64,000 nucleotides of DNA from contig JBDVXK010000013.1 of assembly GCA_039964455.1 (NCBI GenBank), positions 434,001 to 498,000 on the forward strand, read 5' to 3'. Below, in pieces: positions 26,628-34,966 of the stretch. Source of the stretch: CALJFL01 sp039964455 (lineage in GTDB: Bacteria > Pseudomonadota > Gammaproteobacteria > Pseudomonadales > Halieaceae). The notes under the pieces were generated by a model that searched no databases, had not been told where the DNA came from, and saw only the letters and a list, made by a program, of their open reading frames with translations. The translations under genes and the position numbers were made by a program. How positions within the stretch are numbered: the stretch's first letter is position 1; each line of letters opens with the position of its first letter.

Positions 26628-27899
26628 CTAGTCCATCAGGATAAAATTTACCGGCACAGGCACGATCAGCTGGCCGTTGTCGTCTTCATATTCTGCATTG
26701 GCCACCGGGTCTATGTTATCCAGGCCATTGCTCTTGAAGGCTTTTTTGGCAGCCCTGATAGCGGCCTGGTCCAGTGTGTCAAAGCCTGAACTGCGACCTA
26801 CCGCGACCTCAGCCAGAGAGCCATCCTTGAGCAGGGTGAGGTCAAGCTCGAGATTGCCCTGCAGGTTTCGCCTGACGGCCGCCTTCGGGTAGCGGATATT
26901 CTCTGTCACCATGCGCAGCACAACGGTATTAAATGTTGCAAGGCGTTGTGAATATTCGACCACATCAAGCCGCGCAATATCTGACAGCTCTGGCTCTATG
27001 ATGGGCGCGGATGTCGGTGCAGCCAAGGCCAGCTGTACAGGCTCCATGGGGGCCTCATCCGCGCTATCACCTATGGATTCTTCGGCAGGATCCTGGGTTG
27101 GCGAAAGCTCCGGGAGCACGATGGGAGGTTCGGGTTGTGCGATGTCTGCAGAGGCGACAGCCGCGTCCACCAGTGCGACGGTTGCTGCTGTGGCGATTGC
27201 GGCCGCTTCAGCTTCGGCGGGCTCAGGTACAACTGCTGCAATGGGCTCTTCCTCAGCAACAGGTGTTTGCCACTGTGCTACTTCCTCGCCGCGTTCCGTC
27301 GACCACTCATGGGCCTGATAGGCCGAAAGCAGTGATGCATTGATATCGCTGGCCAATAGGCTGTCGCGAAACGCTTTGCCCGGGCCGCGCTCGCCTACCC
27401 AGCCCCCCAGCAGATAGTCAAAAACGTAGCCGTTGTCCGTGCTGACAAGCTCGACATCGTTGAGCATCGCGATGGTTTGGTCGTCCTCTGTTAACAATAG
27501 CTCCAGAGCGTCGCCTGCATACAAGCTACCCTTGATGCTGGCCATGATCATGGCTGCGAAGTTGGATACTTCGGCTGTAGGTGCCTGGCCTGAGGCCAGC
27601 TCGCCCTGCAGTAACATCGTGCCCAGAAGACTGCGTATGCTGGTGCGTCTGGCAACCACCCGATATTCCATCAACTTAGGGCCGGAGGCGCCCACCAGGT
27701 CGTCTGGACGGGGCACCAGCTCGTCGATATGAAGTGCTCCCAGATAAATTTCGCGCCCGGTTTCCTGGTGAACAGCAAGGCCAATCATGCGGAAGTCATC
27801 GCTGACCGCCACTGCGGTTGAAGCCAGGGGCAACAGGGCCAGTGTCCCTGCGCATATCAGTGCCAGTCTTGCTACAAAGCGTTTCATACCCATACACAT
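26628..27899 (-). CDS. Secreted protein with chalcone isomerase-like and TonB C-terminal domains
   Basis: A 423-residue exported protein. A signal peptide (MKRFVARLALICAG to about residue 32) ends in AVA and looks cleavable. About residues 35-205 resemble the bacterial chalcone isomerase-like fold, including the pattern DYLLGGWVGERGPGKAFRDS. A Pro/Ala/Glu-rich linker of about 110 residues follows. The C-terminal about 90 residues form a TonB_C-type domain, including SSGFDTLDQAAIRAAKKA. Ordinary TonB is anchored by an uncleaved helix and powered by ExbBD, and no exbB/exbD is nearby. This is therefore more likely a periplasmic protein that uses the TonB fold for binding. The ATG at 27887 (MKRF) is an alternative start. 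Confidence 0.7.
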   Translation of the reverse strand: MCMGMKRFVARLALICAGTLALLPLASTAVAVSDDFRMIGLAVHQETGREIYLGALHIDELVPRPDDLVGASGPKLMEYRVVARRTSIRSLLGTMLLQGELASGQAPTAEVSNFAAMIMASIKGSLYAGDALELLLTEDDQTIAMLNDVELVSTDNGYVFDYLLGGWVGERGPGKAFRDSLLASDINASLLSAYQAHEWSTERGEEVAQWQTPVAEEEPIAAVVPEPAEAEAAAIATAATVALVDAAVASADIAQPEPPIVLPELSPTQDPAEESIGDSADEAPMEPVQLALAAPTSAPIIEPELSDIARLDVVEYSQRLATFNTVVLRMVTENIRYPKAAVRRNLQGNLELDLTLLKDGSLAEVAVGRSSGFDTLDQAAIRAAKKAFKSNGLDNIDPVANAEYEDDNGQLIVPVPVNFILMD

Positions 27900-28051
27900 T
27901 TCGTTGGTTATTGTCAGGTAGCCAGCTTTGCAGAGAGGTGCTCAGCTAGACAATAAAAAACCCGAGAAAACCCCAGAAACATGGGTATACGGTTGGTTCA
28001 GGGTGTGGAATAGGTCAATAAATGGCCATAAGCGCGGCCGGTGGCCAATAA

Positions 28052-29449
28052 TCAGCCTATAGGAGGCGGCTCTTTCAGGGTAGGCGCGGGGTCGCCTTCG
28101 CCATTGTCCACGACCAGCGCCAGCCGGTCATTTTCTATATCACTGTGAATGGGGTCTAATGTGGCCATTTCCTTATTGGCTTTCGCTGATAACTGCTGAA
28201 AGCGCTCAACCTTGCCGTGCAATCCCTGCTGCCCCACGAGTCCGGTCACTGTATCGTTGTAGTGGTTGCCAGCGGCCTTGAGGGTATTGCCCAGCTTCTG
28301 CAGTCGCTCGGCGACTGTGCACACCTGGTTGTATATTTCTCCTGCGCGGCTGCTTATTTCCCTGGCCTCGGTATTGCTCTGTTCCACCATCCACAGATTG
28401 GCTACGGTTCGCAGAATGGGCATCAGTGTGGTGTGTGACACCATCACCACGCCTTTGTTGTAGCCGTAGTTGAACAGGTCCCGGTTGTGTTTCATCGCCT
28501 CTATATATGCTGGCTCTATAGGCATGAACATCAGTACGAAATCAGGGCTGCCGATGTTTGGCAGGTTGCCATAATCCTTTTTAGCCAGATCATCGATATG
28601 GTTACGCACAGCCTGGGCGTGAGCGTTTAATGCTTCCGTCCTCTCTCCTTCGGTATCTGCGGCGATGGCACGATCGTAGTCGATCAGCGAAACCTTGCTG
28701 TCTATGACCAGGTGTTTGCCGTCGGGCAGTTTGATCACGAAGTCGGGCAACTTGCGCTTGCCCTCCTCATCCCTGAAGGTGGCTTGTGCGTCATAGTGGT
28801 CGCCGTTTTGCAGCCCGGCCAGTTCCAGTGTGCGCTCCAGTTGCGCCTCGCCCCAGTTACCGGCGGCCTTTTTGTCGCCCTTGAGCGCCAGCGTCAAATT
28901 GGAGGCCTGGTCGTTCATTTGCAGGCCTATTTCCAGCACCTTGCGTATCTCTGACTCCAGGGTGGTATTGCCCTTGATCGACTCCGAGTGAACTTCATTG
29001 ATGCGCTTTTGGAACCCGGTAATTTGCTCCCGGAATGGTTGTAACAGCGATTCCAGTGACTCTTTGCTGGTGTTGGTGAAGTTGCGGCCCTTGTCCTCAA
29101 ATATTTTGTTGGCGAGGTTCTCGAATTCGCCCTTGAGGGCTTCACGGTTTGCGTTGAGCAGTGCAACCTGCTCCGCGTGCTGACGAGCTCGCTCGCTGAG
29201 TTGGGTCTCCAGCACGCCAACACGAACATCGGCGTCACGGGATGATTGGCGCAGGGTCTCTCTCTGATCACAAACCTCGGCAAGCTCCAGCTCCAGCTTT
29301 TGCAGCTGCTCCTGAGCATCAGCCAGCCCTTGTTGCAGCTGACCGTTACGGCGCAGCCGAACCAGGCCCCCAATAATCATACCGACAATGACCCCTGCCA
29401 GAGCGGCCAGCCCTAGCTGTGTGGCCAGATGTATATCAATATCGATCAT
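28052..29449 (-). CDS. rmuC: DNA recombination protein RmuC homolog
   Basis: RmuC family proteins are membrane-anchored, with a coiled coil and a PD-(D/E)XK-like nuclease core, and limit recombination at inverted repeats. A membrane helix lies near the N-terminus (LGLAALAGVIVGMIIGGLV). A coiled coil spans about residues 35-170. The core includes GNWGEAQLERTLELAGL, LPDFVIKLPDGKHLVIDSKVSL and FVLMFMPIEPAY, which are family hallmarks. The ATG at 29449 is preferred over an upstream TTG at 29479 because a GGGGGC ribosome site precedes it, giving 465 residues. It is downstream of gmhB on the same strand. Confidence 0.93.
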   Translation of the reverse strand: MIDIDIHLATQLGLAALAGVIVGMIIGGLVRLRRNGQLQQGLADAQEQLQKLELELAEVCDQRETLRQSSRDADVRVGVLETQLSERARQHAEQVALLNANREALKGEFENLANKIFEDKGRNFTNTSKESLESLLQPFREQITGFQKRINEVHSESIKGNTTLESEIRKVLEIGLQMNDQASNLTLALKGDKKAAGNWGEAQLERTLELAGLQNGDHYDAQATFRDEEGKRKLPDFVIKLPDGKHLVIDSKVSLIDYDRAIAADTEGERTEALNAHAQAVRNHIDDLAKKDYGNLPNIGSPDFVLMFMPIEPAYIEAMKHNRDLFNYGYNKGVVMVSHTTLMPILRTVANLWMVEQSNTEAREISSRAGEIYNQVCTVAERLQKLGNTLKAAGNHYNDTVTGLVGQQGLHGKVERFQQLSAKANKEMATLDPIHSDIENDRLALVVDNGEGDPAPTLKEPPPIG

Positions 29450-29543
29450 GGTGCCCCCGTTTGTCACAGTGTAAATCAATTGGCTGTGCCACGGACACGT
29501 TTGTCAGGGGCACCTGTCGCCTGAGCGGACAGGTCTGGGGGGA

Positions 29544-30107
29544 TCAGGCGTCCAGCGAAAGGATATAGCGGGTGGCGGCGGCCAGATCGGGCATCACCGG
29601 AACAACATCAGCGTCAGGCAGCTTGCCCTCGCCGTTGTTGAGTTGGGCCAGGGTTTTTGTGCCTTTGCCCGTTGTGACCAGGATGGGCACTGCGTTGGCG
29701 GCAGTGGCGGCTTCAAGGTCTTTCATGCTGTCACCAACAAAGAAAGCGCCTGCCACCGGCCTCTGCAACTCTGCCTCGATAGCATCCAGTAATCCGGTGC
29801 GGGGCTTGCGGCAGTTACAGTCGTCTTCGGGGGTGTGAGGACAGTAAAATATGCCTGCGATCGCGCCGCCCTGTCGCTCTACAAGGTCACACAGCTGATG
29901 GTGTATTGCCTCCAGGTCGTCCAGATCGAAATAGCCCCTGCCCAGTCCACTTTGGTTGGTGGCGACTGCCACCTGGTGACCCGATTCACAGAGCTGAGCG
30001 ATTGCCTCGATACTGCCCGGTATGGGGTGCCAATCTGCCAGTGACCGGATGTAATTGTCCGAGTCCTCGTTGATGACGCCGTCGCGGTCGAGGATGATCA
30101 GGGCCAT
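29544..30107 (-). CDS. gmhB: D-glycero-beta-D-manno-heptose 1,7-bisphosphate 7-phosphatase
   Basis: GmhB removes the 7-phosphate of heptose 1,7-bisphosphate in ADP-heptose synthesis for the LPS inner core. It belongs to the HAD family: the nucleophile region LDRDGVIN contains Asp7 and Asp9, TNQSG is the second motif, and FVGDSMKDLEAA is the metal-binding motif. A Zn-binding CPHTPEDDCNCRKP block typical of GmhB is present. The 187 residues match the family. It starts 3 bp after the glyS stop and forms an operon with glyQ-glyS, the same arrangement as in Pseudomonas. Confidence 0.95.
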   Translation of the reverse strand: MALIILDRDGVINEDSDNYIRSLADWHPIPGSIEAIAQLCESGHQVAVATNQSGLGRGYFDLDDLEAIHHQLCDLVERQGGAIAGIFYCPHTPEDDCNCRKPRTGLLDAIEAELQRPVAGAFFVGDSMKDLEAATAANAVPILVTTGKGTKTLAQLNNGEGKLPDADVVPVMPDLAAATRYILSLDA

Positions 30108-30110
30108 GAC

Positions 30111-32189
30111 TCAGCCGGCCACCGCCAGCTGTGAGATGTCTGCCACACCGGTGAACTGCTGCCGCAGCTTGTGCAGCAAATTAAGACGATTTAGTCGCAG
30201 CTCGCTGTCTTCTGCATTGACCATAACGCCGTCAAAAAATGCATCAACCGGCTCGCGCAGAGCGGCCAGGCTGGCTAGAGCATCCGCGTAGTCACCCTGC
30301 ACCAAAAGTTTGTGTGAGGTCTCGTCAACGGTGCTCAAAGCCTCGTAAAGCGCCTTTTCTTGAGCCTCTTGGAGTAAGTCAGCGCTTACTTCACCAAACT
30401 CATGACTGGCCTCCAACTTGCCTAATATATTGCTAACGCGTTTATTGGCGGCCGCCAGCGCAGCCGCTTCCGGCAGTGAGGTGAAGGCATTAACCGCAAG
30501 TACCCGGCGCTCGATATCCAGTGGCCGGCTCAAGCCCAGCGCACTGACCGCACGGAAGGTTTCTACGGCAATGCCGTCATCTTCATAGCGGGCTCTGAAC
30601 CGCTCAATCATGTAGGCGAGAACCTGTTCTTTGGTGTCCCCAGCGAGGGTGTCGGCCTGGTATTGGTCAATGGCCAATTGCAGGCAGTCGGCAAGGTCCA
30701 GATCCAGTTCCTGCTCCACCAGGATTCGCAGTACCGCCAGAGAGGCACGGCGCAATGCGAAAGGGTCCTTGGAGCCGGTGGGCGGTTGCCCTATGCCGAA
30801 AATACCGACCAGAGTATCCAGCCGGTCAGCAAGGGCCAGACAAGTTGCTGTGGCTGACTGTGGCAATCGATCGCCGGAGAATTTGGGCCAGTATTGTTGC
30901 GCCAGTGCGGCGGCCACTTCCGCATTTTCACCGTCATTGAGTGCGTAGTAAGAGCCTGCGATGCCTTGCATATCGGAGAATTCCAATACCATATCGCAAA
31001 CCAGGTCAGTCTTGCTTAACAGGGCCGCCCGTTCTGCCAATGCACGATCGGCGCCGATAAGGTCGGCCAGCGCGCCGGCCAGTGATTGCACACGGTGGGT
31101 TTTATCCAGCAGTGTGCCCAGCTGTTTCTGGAATACGATATTACCCAGGGTCTCTACTCGTTGAGCCAGGGGTGTTTGTTTGTCTGTGTTGTAAAAGAAG
31201 GCGGCGTCACTCAGCCTTGGGCGGATAACCCGCTCGTTACCTTCAATGACCAGCTCCGGATTCTTGCTCTCTATATTGGAAACTGTGATGAAGTTAGGCA
31301 GCAGCTCGTCCTTGTCATCGGTGAGGTGGAAATACTTCTGGTGCTCTTTCATCGAAGACACCAGGGCCTCAGACGGGACCTGCAGAAACTCGGTGTCGAA
31401 GCTGCCGGTCAGTGCCACCGGCCACTCCACCAGGCCAGTGACTTCATCGAGTAGGTCGGCGTCGATAACCGCGGTGGCCTTTAGGGCGCTGGCCTCGGTA
31501 TCCACCTGGTCGCGAATCATGTCCTGGCGCTGCTCAAAGGAAGCAACCACACGGGCCTGGGCCAGTGCGTCTACGTACTCTTCCGGGCGGCTCAGAGAAA
31601 TTTCGTCCGGGCTATGGAATCGGTGACCACGGGTAGTGTTACCAGCGGGTAAGCCCATGACCTCGCCAAAACCAGAGTCCTCGCCAATCATGGCGAGCAG
31701 CCATTGCACAGGACGCACGAACTCTTCCCGGCGTGCGCCCCATCGCATACGCTTGGCGATAGGCAACTTACCCAGGCTTTGCTCAATGATGGCAATCAGG
31801 CTCTCGCTGAGTGTGCGGCCCTCTTCTGTTTTGCTGAAGCCCAGACGGAGACCTTTGTCTGTCTGGATCTCCTGCAATTGATCCGGCTCAAGCCCCTGTT
31901 TGCGGGCAAAGCCGGTAGCGGCGGGCGTCCAGTCTCCGTTTTCATCTCGGGCCCTGTCTGCGGGGGGGCCCAGTACTTCAATGGTTTTGTCAGGTGAGCG
32001 CAGCGCTGTGTTTTCTATCAGCACAGCGAGGCGGCGCGGGGTAGCAAACCACTGCACATCGCCGTGAGTAAGCTCCCGCTCCTGCAGTCCGGCGACAATG
32101 CCATCTCTAAAGGCCAGCCCCAGGGCTTTCAGGGACTTTGGCGGGAGCTCTTCGGTGCCCAGTTCTACCAGCAGGGTTTCAGTTGTCAT
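30111..32189 (-). CDS. glyS: Glycine-tRNA ligase beta subunit
   Basis: The beta subunit of the alpha2-beta2 glycyl-tRNA synthetase, which contacts tRNA and is needed for aminoacylation. The 692 residues fit the family (about 685-690). The N-terminus LLVELGTEELPPKSL, the WFATPRRLAVLI block and the HD-like central region (LVEWPVALTGSFD, SSMKEHQKYFHL) are diagnostic. The C-terminal DALRG-type anticodon region includes REPVDAFFDGVMVNAED. glyQ ends 3 bp upstream, consistent with co-translation of the two subunits. Confidence 0.98.
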   Translation of the reverse strand: MTTETLLVELGTEELPPKSLKALGLAFRDGIVAGLQERELTHGDVQWFATPRRLAVLIENTALRSPDKTIEVLGPPADRARDENGDWTPAATGFARKQGLEPDQLQEIQTDKGLRLGFSKTEEGRTLSESLIAIIEQSLGKLPIAKRMRWGARREEFVRPVQWLLAMIGEDSGFGEVMGLPAGNTTRGHRFHSPDEISLSRPEEYVDALAQARVVASFEQRQDMIRDQVDTEASALKATAVIDADLLDEVTGLVEWPVALTGSFDTEFLQVPSEALVSSMKEHQKYFHLTDDKDELLPNFITVSNIESKNPELVIEGNERVIRPRLSDAAFFYNTDKQTPLAQRVETLGNIVFQKQLGTLLDKTHRVQSLAGALADLIGADRALAERAALLSKTDLVCDMVLEFSDMQGIAGSYYALNDGENAEVAAALAQQYWPKFSGDRLPQSATATCLALADRLDTLVGIFGIGQPPTGSKDPFALRRASLAVLRILVEQELDLDLADCLQLAIDQYQADTLAGDTKEQVLAYMIERFRARYEDDGIAVETFRAVSALGLSRPLDIERRVLAVNAFTSLPEAAALAAANKRVSNILGKLEASHEFGEVSADLLQEAQEKALYEALSTVDETSHKLLVQGDYADALASLAALREPVDAFFDGVMVNAEDSELRLNRLNLLHKLRQQFTGVADISQLAVAG

Positions 32190-32192
32190 CGC

Positions 32193-33146
32193 TCAGCTGG
32201 CCTCCGCCTGTAATTTGGCCAGAATCTCGTCGCGTAGTGATTGCTCCGCCAGTGGAAAACCCAGCTCAGCGCGGGCGTCGAAATAGGCCTGCGCGACTGC
32301 TCTTGCCAGCGTTCTCACACGCAAAATGAAGCGCTGTCGCTCGGTCACCGAGATCGCGTGCCGCGCATCTAGCAGGTTGAAGGTATGGGAGGCTTTCATC
32401 ACCATCTCATAGGCCGGTAATGGCAGGTTCTTCTCCACCAGGCGTAGGGCCTCGCCTTCGTAATGGTCGAAAAAGCCAAACAATTGCGGCACGTCGGCCT
32501 CTTCGAAGTTGTAACGCGACATTTCCACTTCATTCTGGTGGAACACATCGCCGTAGCTGACGTCGCCGCCGGGCCCGCGAGCCCACACCAGGTCGTAGAT
32601 GCTGTCTACGCCTTGCAGGTACATGGCGATACGCTCCAGCCCATAGGTAATTTCTCCCGTGACGGGATAGCACTCCAGGCCACCAGCCTGTTGAAAGTAG
32701 GTAAACTGGGTCACTTCCATGCCATTGAGCCAGACTTCCCATCCCAGTCCCCAGGCACCGAGAGTCGGCGACTCCCAGTTGTCTTCCACGAAGCGAATAT
32801 CGTGTACCAGCGGGTCTACACCCAGAGCGGTGAGTGATTGCAGGTACAGCTCCTGAAAATCGTCCGGAGAGGGCTTCATCACTACCTGAAATTGATAGTA
32901 ATGCTGCAATCGGTTGGGGTTTTCACCGTAACGGCCATCGGTTGGACGACGGCTGGGTTGCAAGTAGGCCGCGTTCCAGGTCTCGGGGCCCAGCGCGCGC
33001 AGGAAAGTAGCCGGATGGAAAGTTCCGGCGCCTACTTCCATATCCAGAGGCTGCAGCACTACGCAGCCCTGGTCGGCCCAGAACTGTTGCAGGCGTAATA
33101 TAAGCTCCTGAAAAGAAAGCGTTTTTAGCTGTTCGCTTGGCACCAT
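32193..33146 (-). CDS. glyQ: Glycine-tRNA ligase alpha subunit
   Basis: The catalytic alpha subunit of the heterotetrameric glycyl-tRNA synthetase (class II). The 317 residues include LQQFWADQGCVVLQPLDMEVGAGTFHPATFLRALGPE, read here as separate blocks near the N-terminus, then PSRRPTDGRYGENPNRLQHY and GWEVWLNGMEVTQFTYFQQ. All are standard GlyQ signatures. It is the first gene of glyQ-glyS-gmhB. On its strand a TATAAT lies at 33177-33182, about 30 bp before the start codon, and could be its -10 box. Confidence 0.98.
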   Translation of the reverse strand: MVPSEQLKTLSFQELILRLQQFWADQGCVVLQPLDMEVGAGTFHPATFLRALGPETWNAAYLQPSRRPTDGRYGENPNRLQHYYQFQVVMKPSPDDFQELYLQSLTALGVDPLVHDIRFVEDNWESPTLGAWGLGWEVWLNGMEVTQFTYFQQAGGLECYPVTGEITYGLERIAMYLQGVDSIYDLVWARGPGGDVSYGDVFHQNEVEMSRYNFEEADVPQLFGFFDHYEGEALRLVEKNLPLPAYEMVMKASHTFNLLDARHAISVTERQRFILRVRTLARAVAQAYFDARAELGFPLAEQSLRDEILAKLQAEAS

Positions 33147-33247
33147 TATTCCTGCTGGAAGGTCAAAAAAGGCCGCTATTATACAGTCTCTTTTGGCGGC
33201 ATAATACGCGCTTTCTGCCTCAGCCTACGGGAAAGCGACATTCTTCC
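33147..33247. promoter_or_regulatory. Divergent promoter region between glyQ and the acyltransferase gene
   Basis: These 101 bp separate two divergent genes. ATTATA at 33177-33182 is TATAAT on the minus strand and suits a glyQ -10 box. CATAATAC near 33199-33206 is a candidate -10 for the plus-strand acyltransferase gene. The -35 boxes are weak in both directions, so exact promoters are uncertain. Confidence 0.45.
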
Positions 33248-34141
33248 ATGAATACGATAAAAGCAGGCCTGATCAAGGCGGTGTTGTGGCTTTGTGCCGG
33301 TCTGCCGCTAGCGTGGGCCAGGGCGCTGGGCCGCGGTTTCGCCTGGCTGTACTGGCCGGTGGGCGGCCGTAGCCGGAAGGTGACCCAACGCAATATCGAG
33401 TTGGCGTTTCCCGACCTGGATGCGGCCCAGCAACGCGATCTTGCCCGCCAAAGCCTGGCAGCCACCGGCGAACTGGTCACCGAGATGGGGCATATCTGGC
33501 TGCGCAGCTGGGCTTATGTGCAATCACTGATTACCGAGGTTCACGGCGCAGAGCTGATTCTCGATGCGCAGCGCGAGGGACGGGGCGTTATTGTGTTGGC
33601 CCCGCACCTGGGCAATTGGGAGGTCATTGGTCTGCATCTGGGTGTGTTGGGCAGCACCGTATCGCTTTACGAGCCACCGGCACTGCCATCCCTGGGGCCC
33701 ATGATTGAACGTGCCCGCCAGCGCAGCGGCGCCACGCTGGTGCCAACCGATAGCAGGGGCCTGGCGCGGCTGCTTAAAAGCGTCAAGCAGGGCCATATTT
33801 CGGGGATACTGCCTGATCAGGCGCCGCCCCAGCTGAATGCCGGAGAAAACAGCCCGTTCATGGGGGTTTCATGTTTCACCGGCACATTGTCCAGTAACAT
33901 GATACGCCGCACCGGCGCTCTCGCTGTGTTTGGTTTTGCCGAGCGGGTACCCGGCGGATTTGTGGTCCGATATCTGCCCGCTGAAGAGGCAATCTACGAT
34001 GCTGACAACAGTGTTTCTCTGGCTGCGTTAAATCGCGGTGTAGAGCTTTGCGTCAGTCACTGTATCGACCAGTATCAATGGGAGTACAAGCGCTTTCGGG
34101 TCAGGCCCAGGCAGGGTCCGGGTAATTATGAGGGGCTGTAG
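33248..34141 (+). CDS. LpxL/LpxM-type lipid A acyltransferase
   Basis: A 297-residue inner-membrane-associated lysophospholipid acyltransferase family protein. It would transfer a secondary acyl chain to lipid A precursors. The catalytic HX4E motif is HLGNWE, in the block VIVLAPHLGNWEVIGLHLG. The substrate-side blocks GILPDQAP and NSPFMGVSCFTG follow, as in LpxL/HtrB proteins. An N-terminal hydrophobic segment (residues 5-25) anchors it. The frame is open upstream to 33137, but the ATG at 33248 gives the usual N-terminus. Pseudomonas has a similar htrB-like gene next to glyQ. Whether it adds a lauroyl, myristoyl or other chain cannot be told. Confidence 0.87.
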   Translation: MNTIKAGLIKAVLWLCAGLPLAWARALGRGFAWLYWPVGGRSRKVTQRNIELAFPDLDAAQQRDLARQSLAATGELVTEMGHIWLRSWAYVQSLITEVHGAELILDAQREGRGVIVLAPHLGNWEVIGLHLGVLGSTVSLYEPPALPSLGPMIERARQRSGATLVPTDSRGLARLLKSVKQGHISGILPDQAPPQLNAGENSPFMGVSCFTGTLSSNMIRRTGALAVFGFAERVPGGFVVRYLPAEEAIYDADNSVSLAALNRGVELCVSHCIDQYQWEYKRFRVRPRQGPGNYEGL

Positions 34142-34177
34142 CAAACGCAGTCTGCTGTCCTCTACACAGGAATATTT

Positions 34178-34963
34178 ATGATTTACGGTAAGTTGGTGGC
34201 TGGCTTTATAGGCCTTCTGTTAGGTGGCTTCTTTGGCCTGGTGCTCGGTTTGTTCGTGGGCCATGCATTTGACCGCGGCCTGCTGAAAACCTTGCAGTTC
34301 GCATCACCGGAGAACATTGCCCGCATCCAGGCCAGTTTCTTCGATACCACCTTTGCCCTGCTGGGCCACCTGGCCAAGGCCGATGGCCGGATTTCGCAGC
34401 AGGAAATCGATCACACCGAACAGATATTTACGCAGATGCAGCTCACCCCGGAACAGCGTGAGAAGGCAATAGCCAGATTTCGGCAGGGGGCAGACGCCAA
34501 TTTCAGCGTAGAGCAGACGGTGGCAGATTTCCTGGCAGTGTGTGGTGCCCAGAAACAACTGCAGCAAACCATGTTGTTGTTCCTTGTTTCCATGGCGCTG
34601 GCAGATCATCAAATCGAGCCGACAGAGAAAGAGGCTCTGCAGCGCATCGCGGGTCTTATGGGCTATGGCGCCGCCCAGCTGGAGCAGTTGCTGCGTATGG
34701 CCCAGGCCCAGGGGCAATTTCACGGGCAATCAAGCTATGGCGCGCAACCTGGTACCAGCCTTGATGATGCCTACGCAGCGCTGGGCGTCAGTGCCTCGGT
34801 GTCAGACAAGGACCTCAAGCGCGCCTATAGAAAACTCATGAGTCAAAACCACCCGGACAAGCTGATTGCCAAGGGTGTACCGGAAGACATGATCAAGATT
34901 GCCACTGAAAAGTCGCAGGAAATACAGGCGGCTTATGAGATGGTGCGTAAGTCGCGGGCCTGA
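34178..34963 (+). CDS. djlA: Co-chaperone DjlA (membrane-anchored DnaJ-like)
   Basis: A 261-residue protein with the DjlA layout. One N-terminal membrane segment (about residues 6-30, Gly-rich) is followed by a TerB-like helical domain (about 45-170) and a C-terminal J domain (about 195-261). The J domain has the essential HPD tripeptide at residues 225-227, which stimulates the DnaK ATPase. It starts with ATG after AGGAAT and follows the acyltransferase by 36 bp, so co-transcription is likely. It converges with trkH, with only 3 bp between the stop codons. Confidence 0.93.
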   Translation: MIYGKLVAGFIGLLLGGFFGLVLGLFVGHAFDRGLLKTLQFASPENIARIQASFFDTTFALLGHLAKADGRISQQEIDHTEQIFTQMQLTPEQREKAIARFRQGADANFSVEQTVADFLAVCGAQKQLQQTMLLFLVSMALADHQIEPTEKEALQRIAGLMGYGAAQLEQLLRMAQAQGQFHGQSSYGAQPGTSLDDAYAALGVSASVSDKDLKRAYRKLMSQNHPDKLIAKGVPEDMIKIATEKSQEIQAAYEMVRKSRA

Positions 34964-34966
34964 GGT

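Noticed and set aside
27957..27986. Possible terminator for rmuC on the minus strand
   Set aside because: The stem is only about 4 bp (CCCA/TGGG), although T-rich sequence follows; too weak to call.
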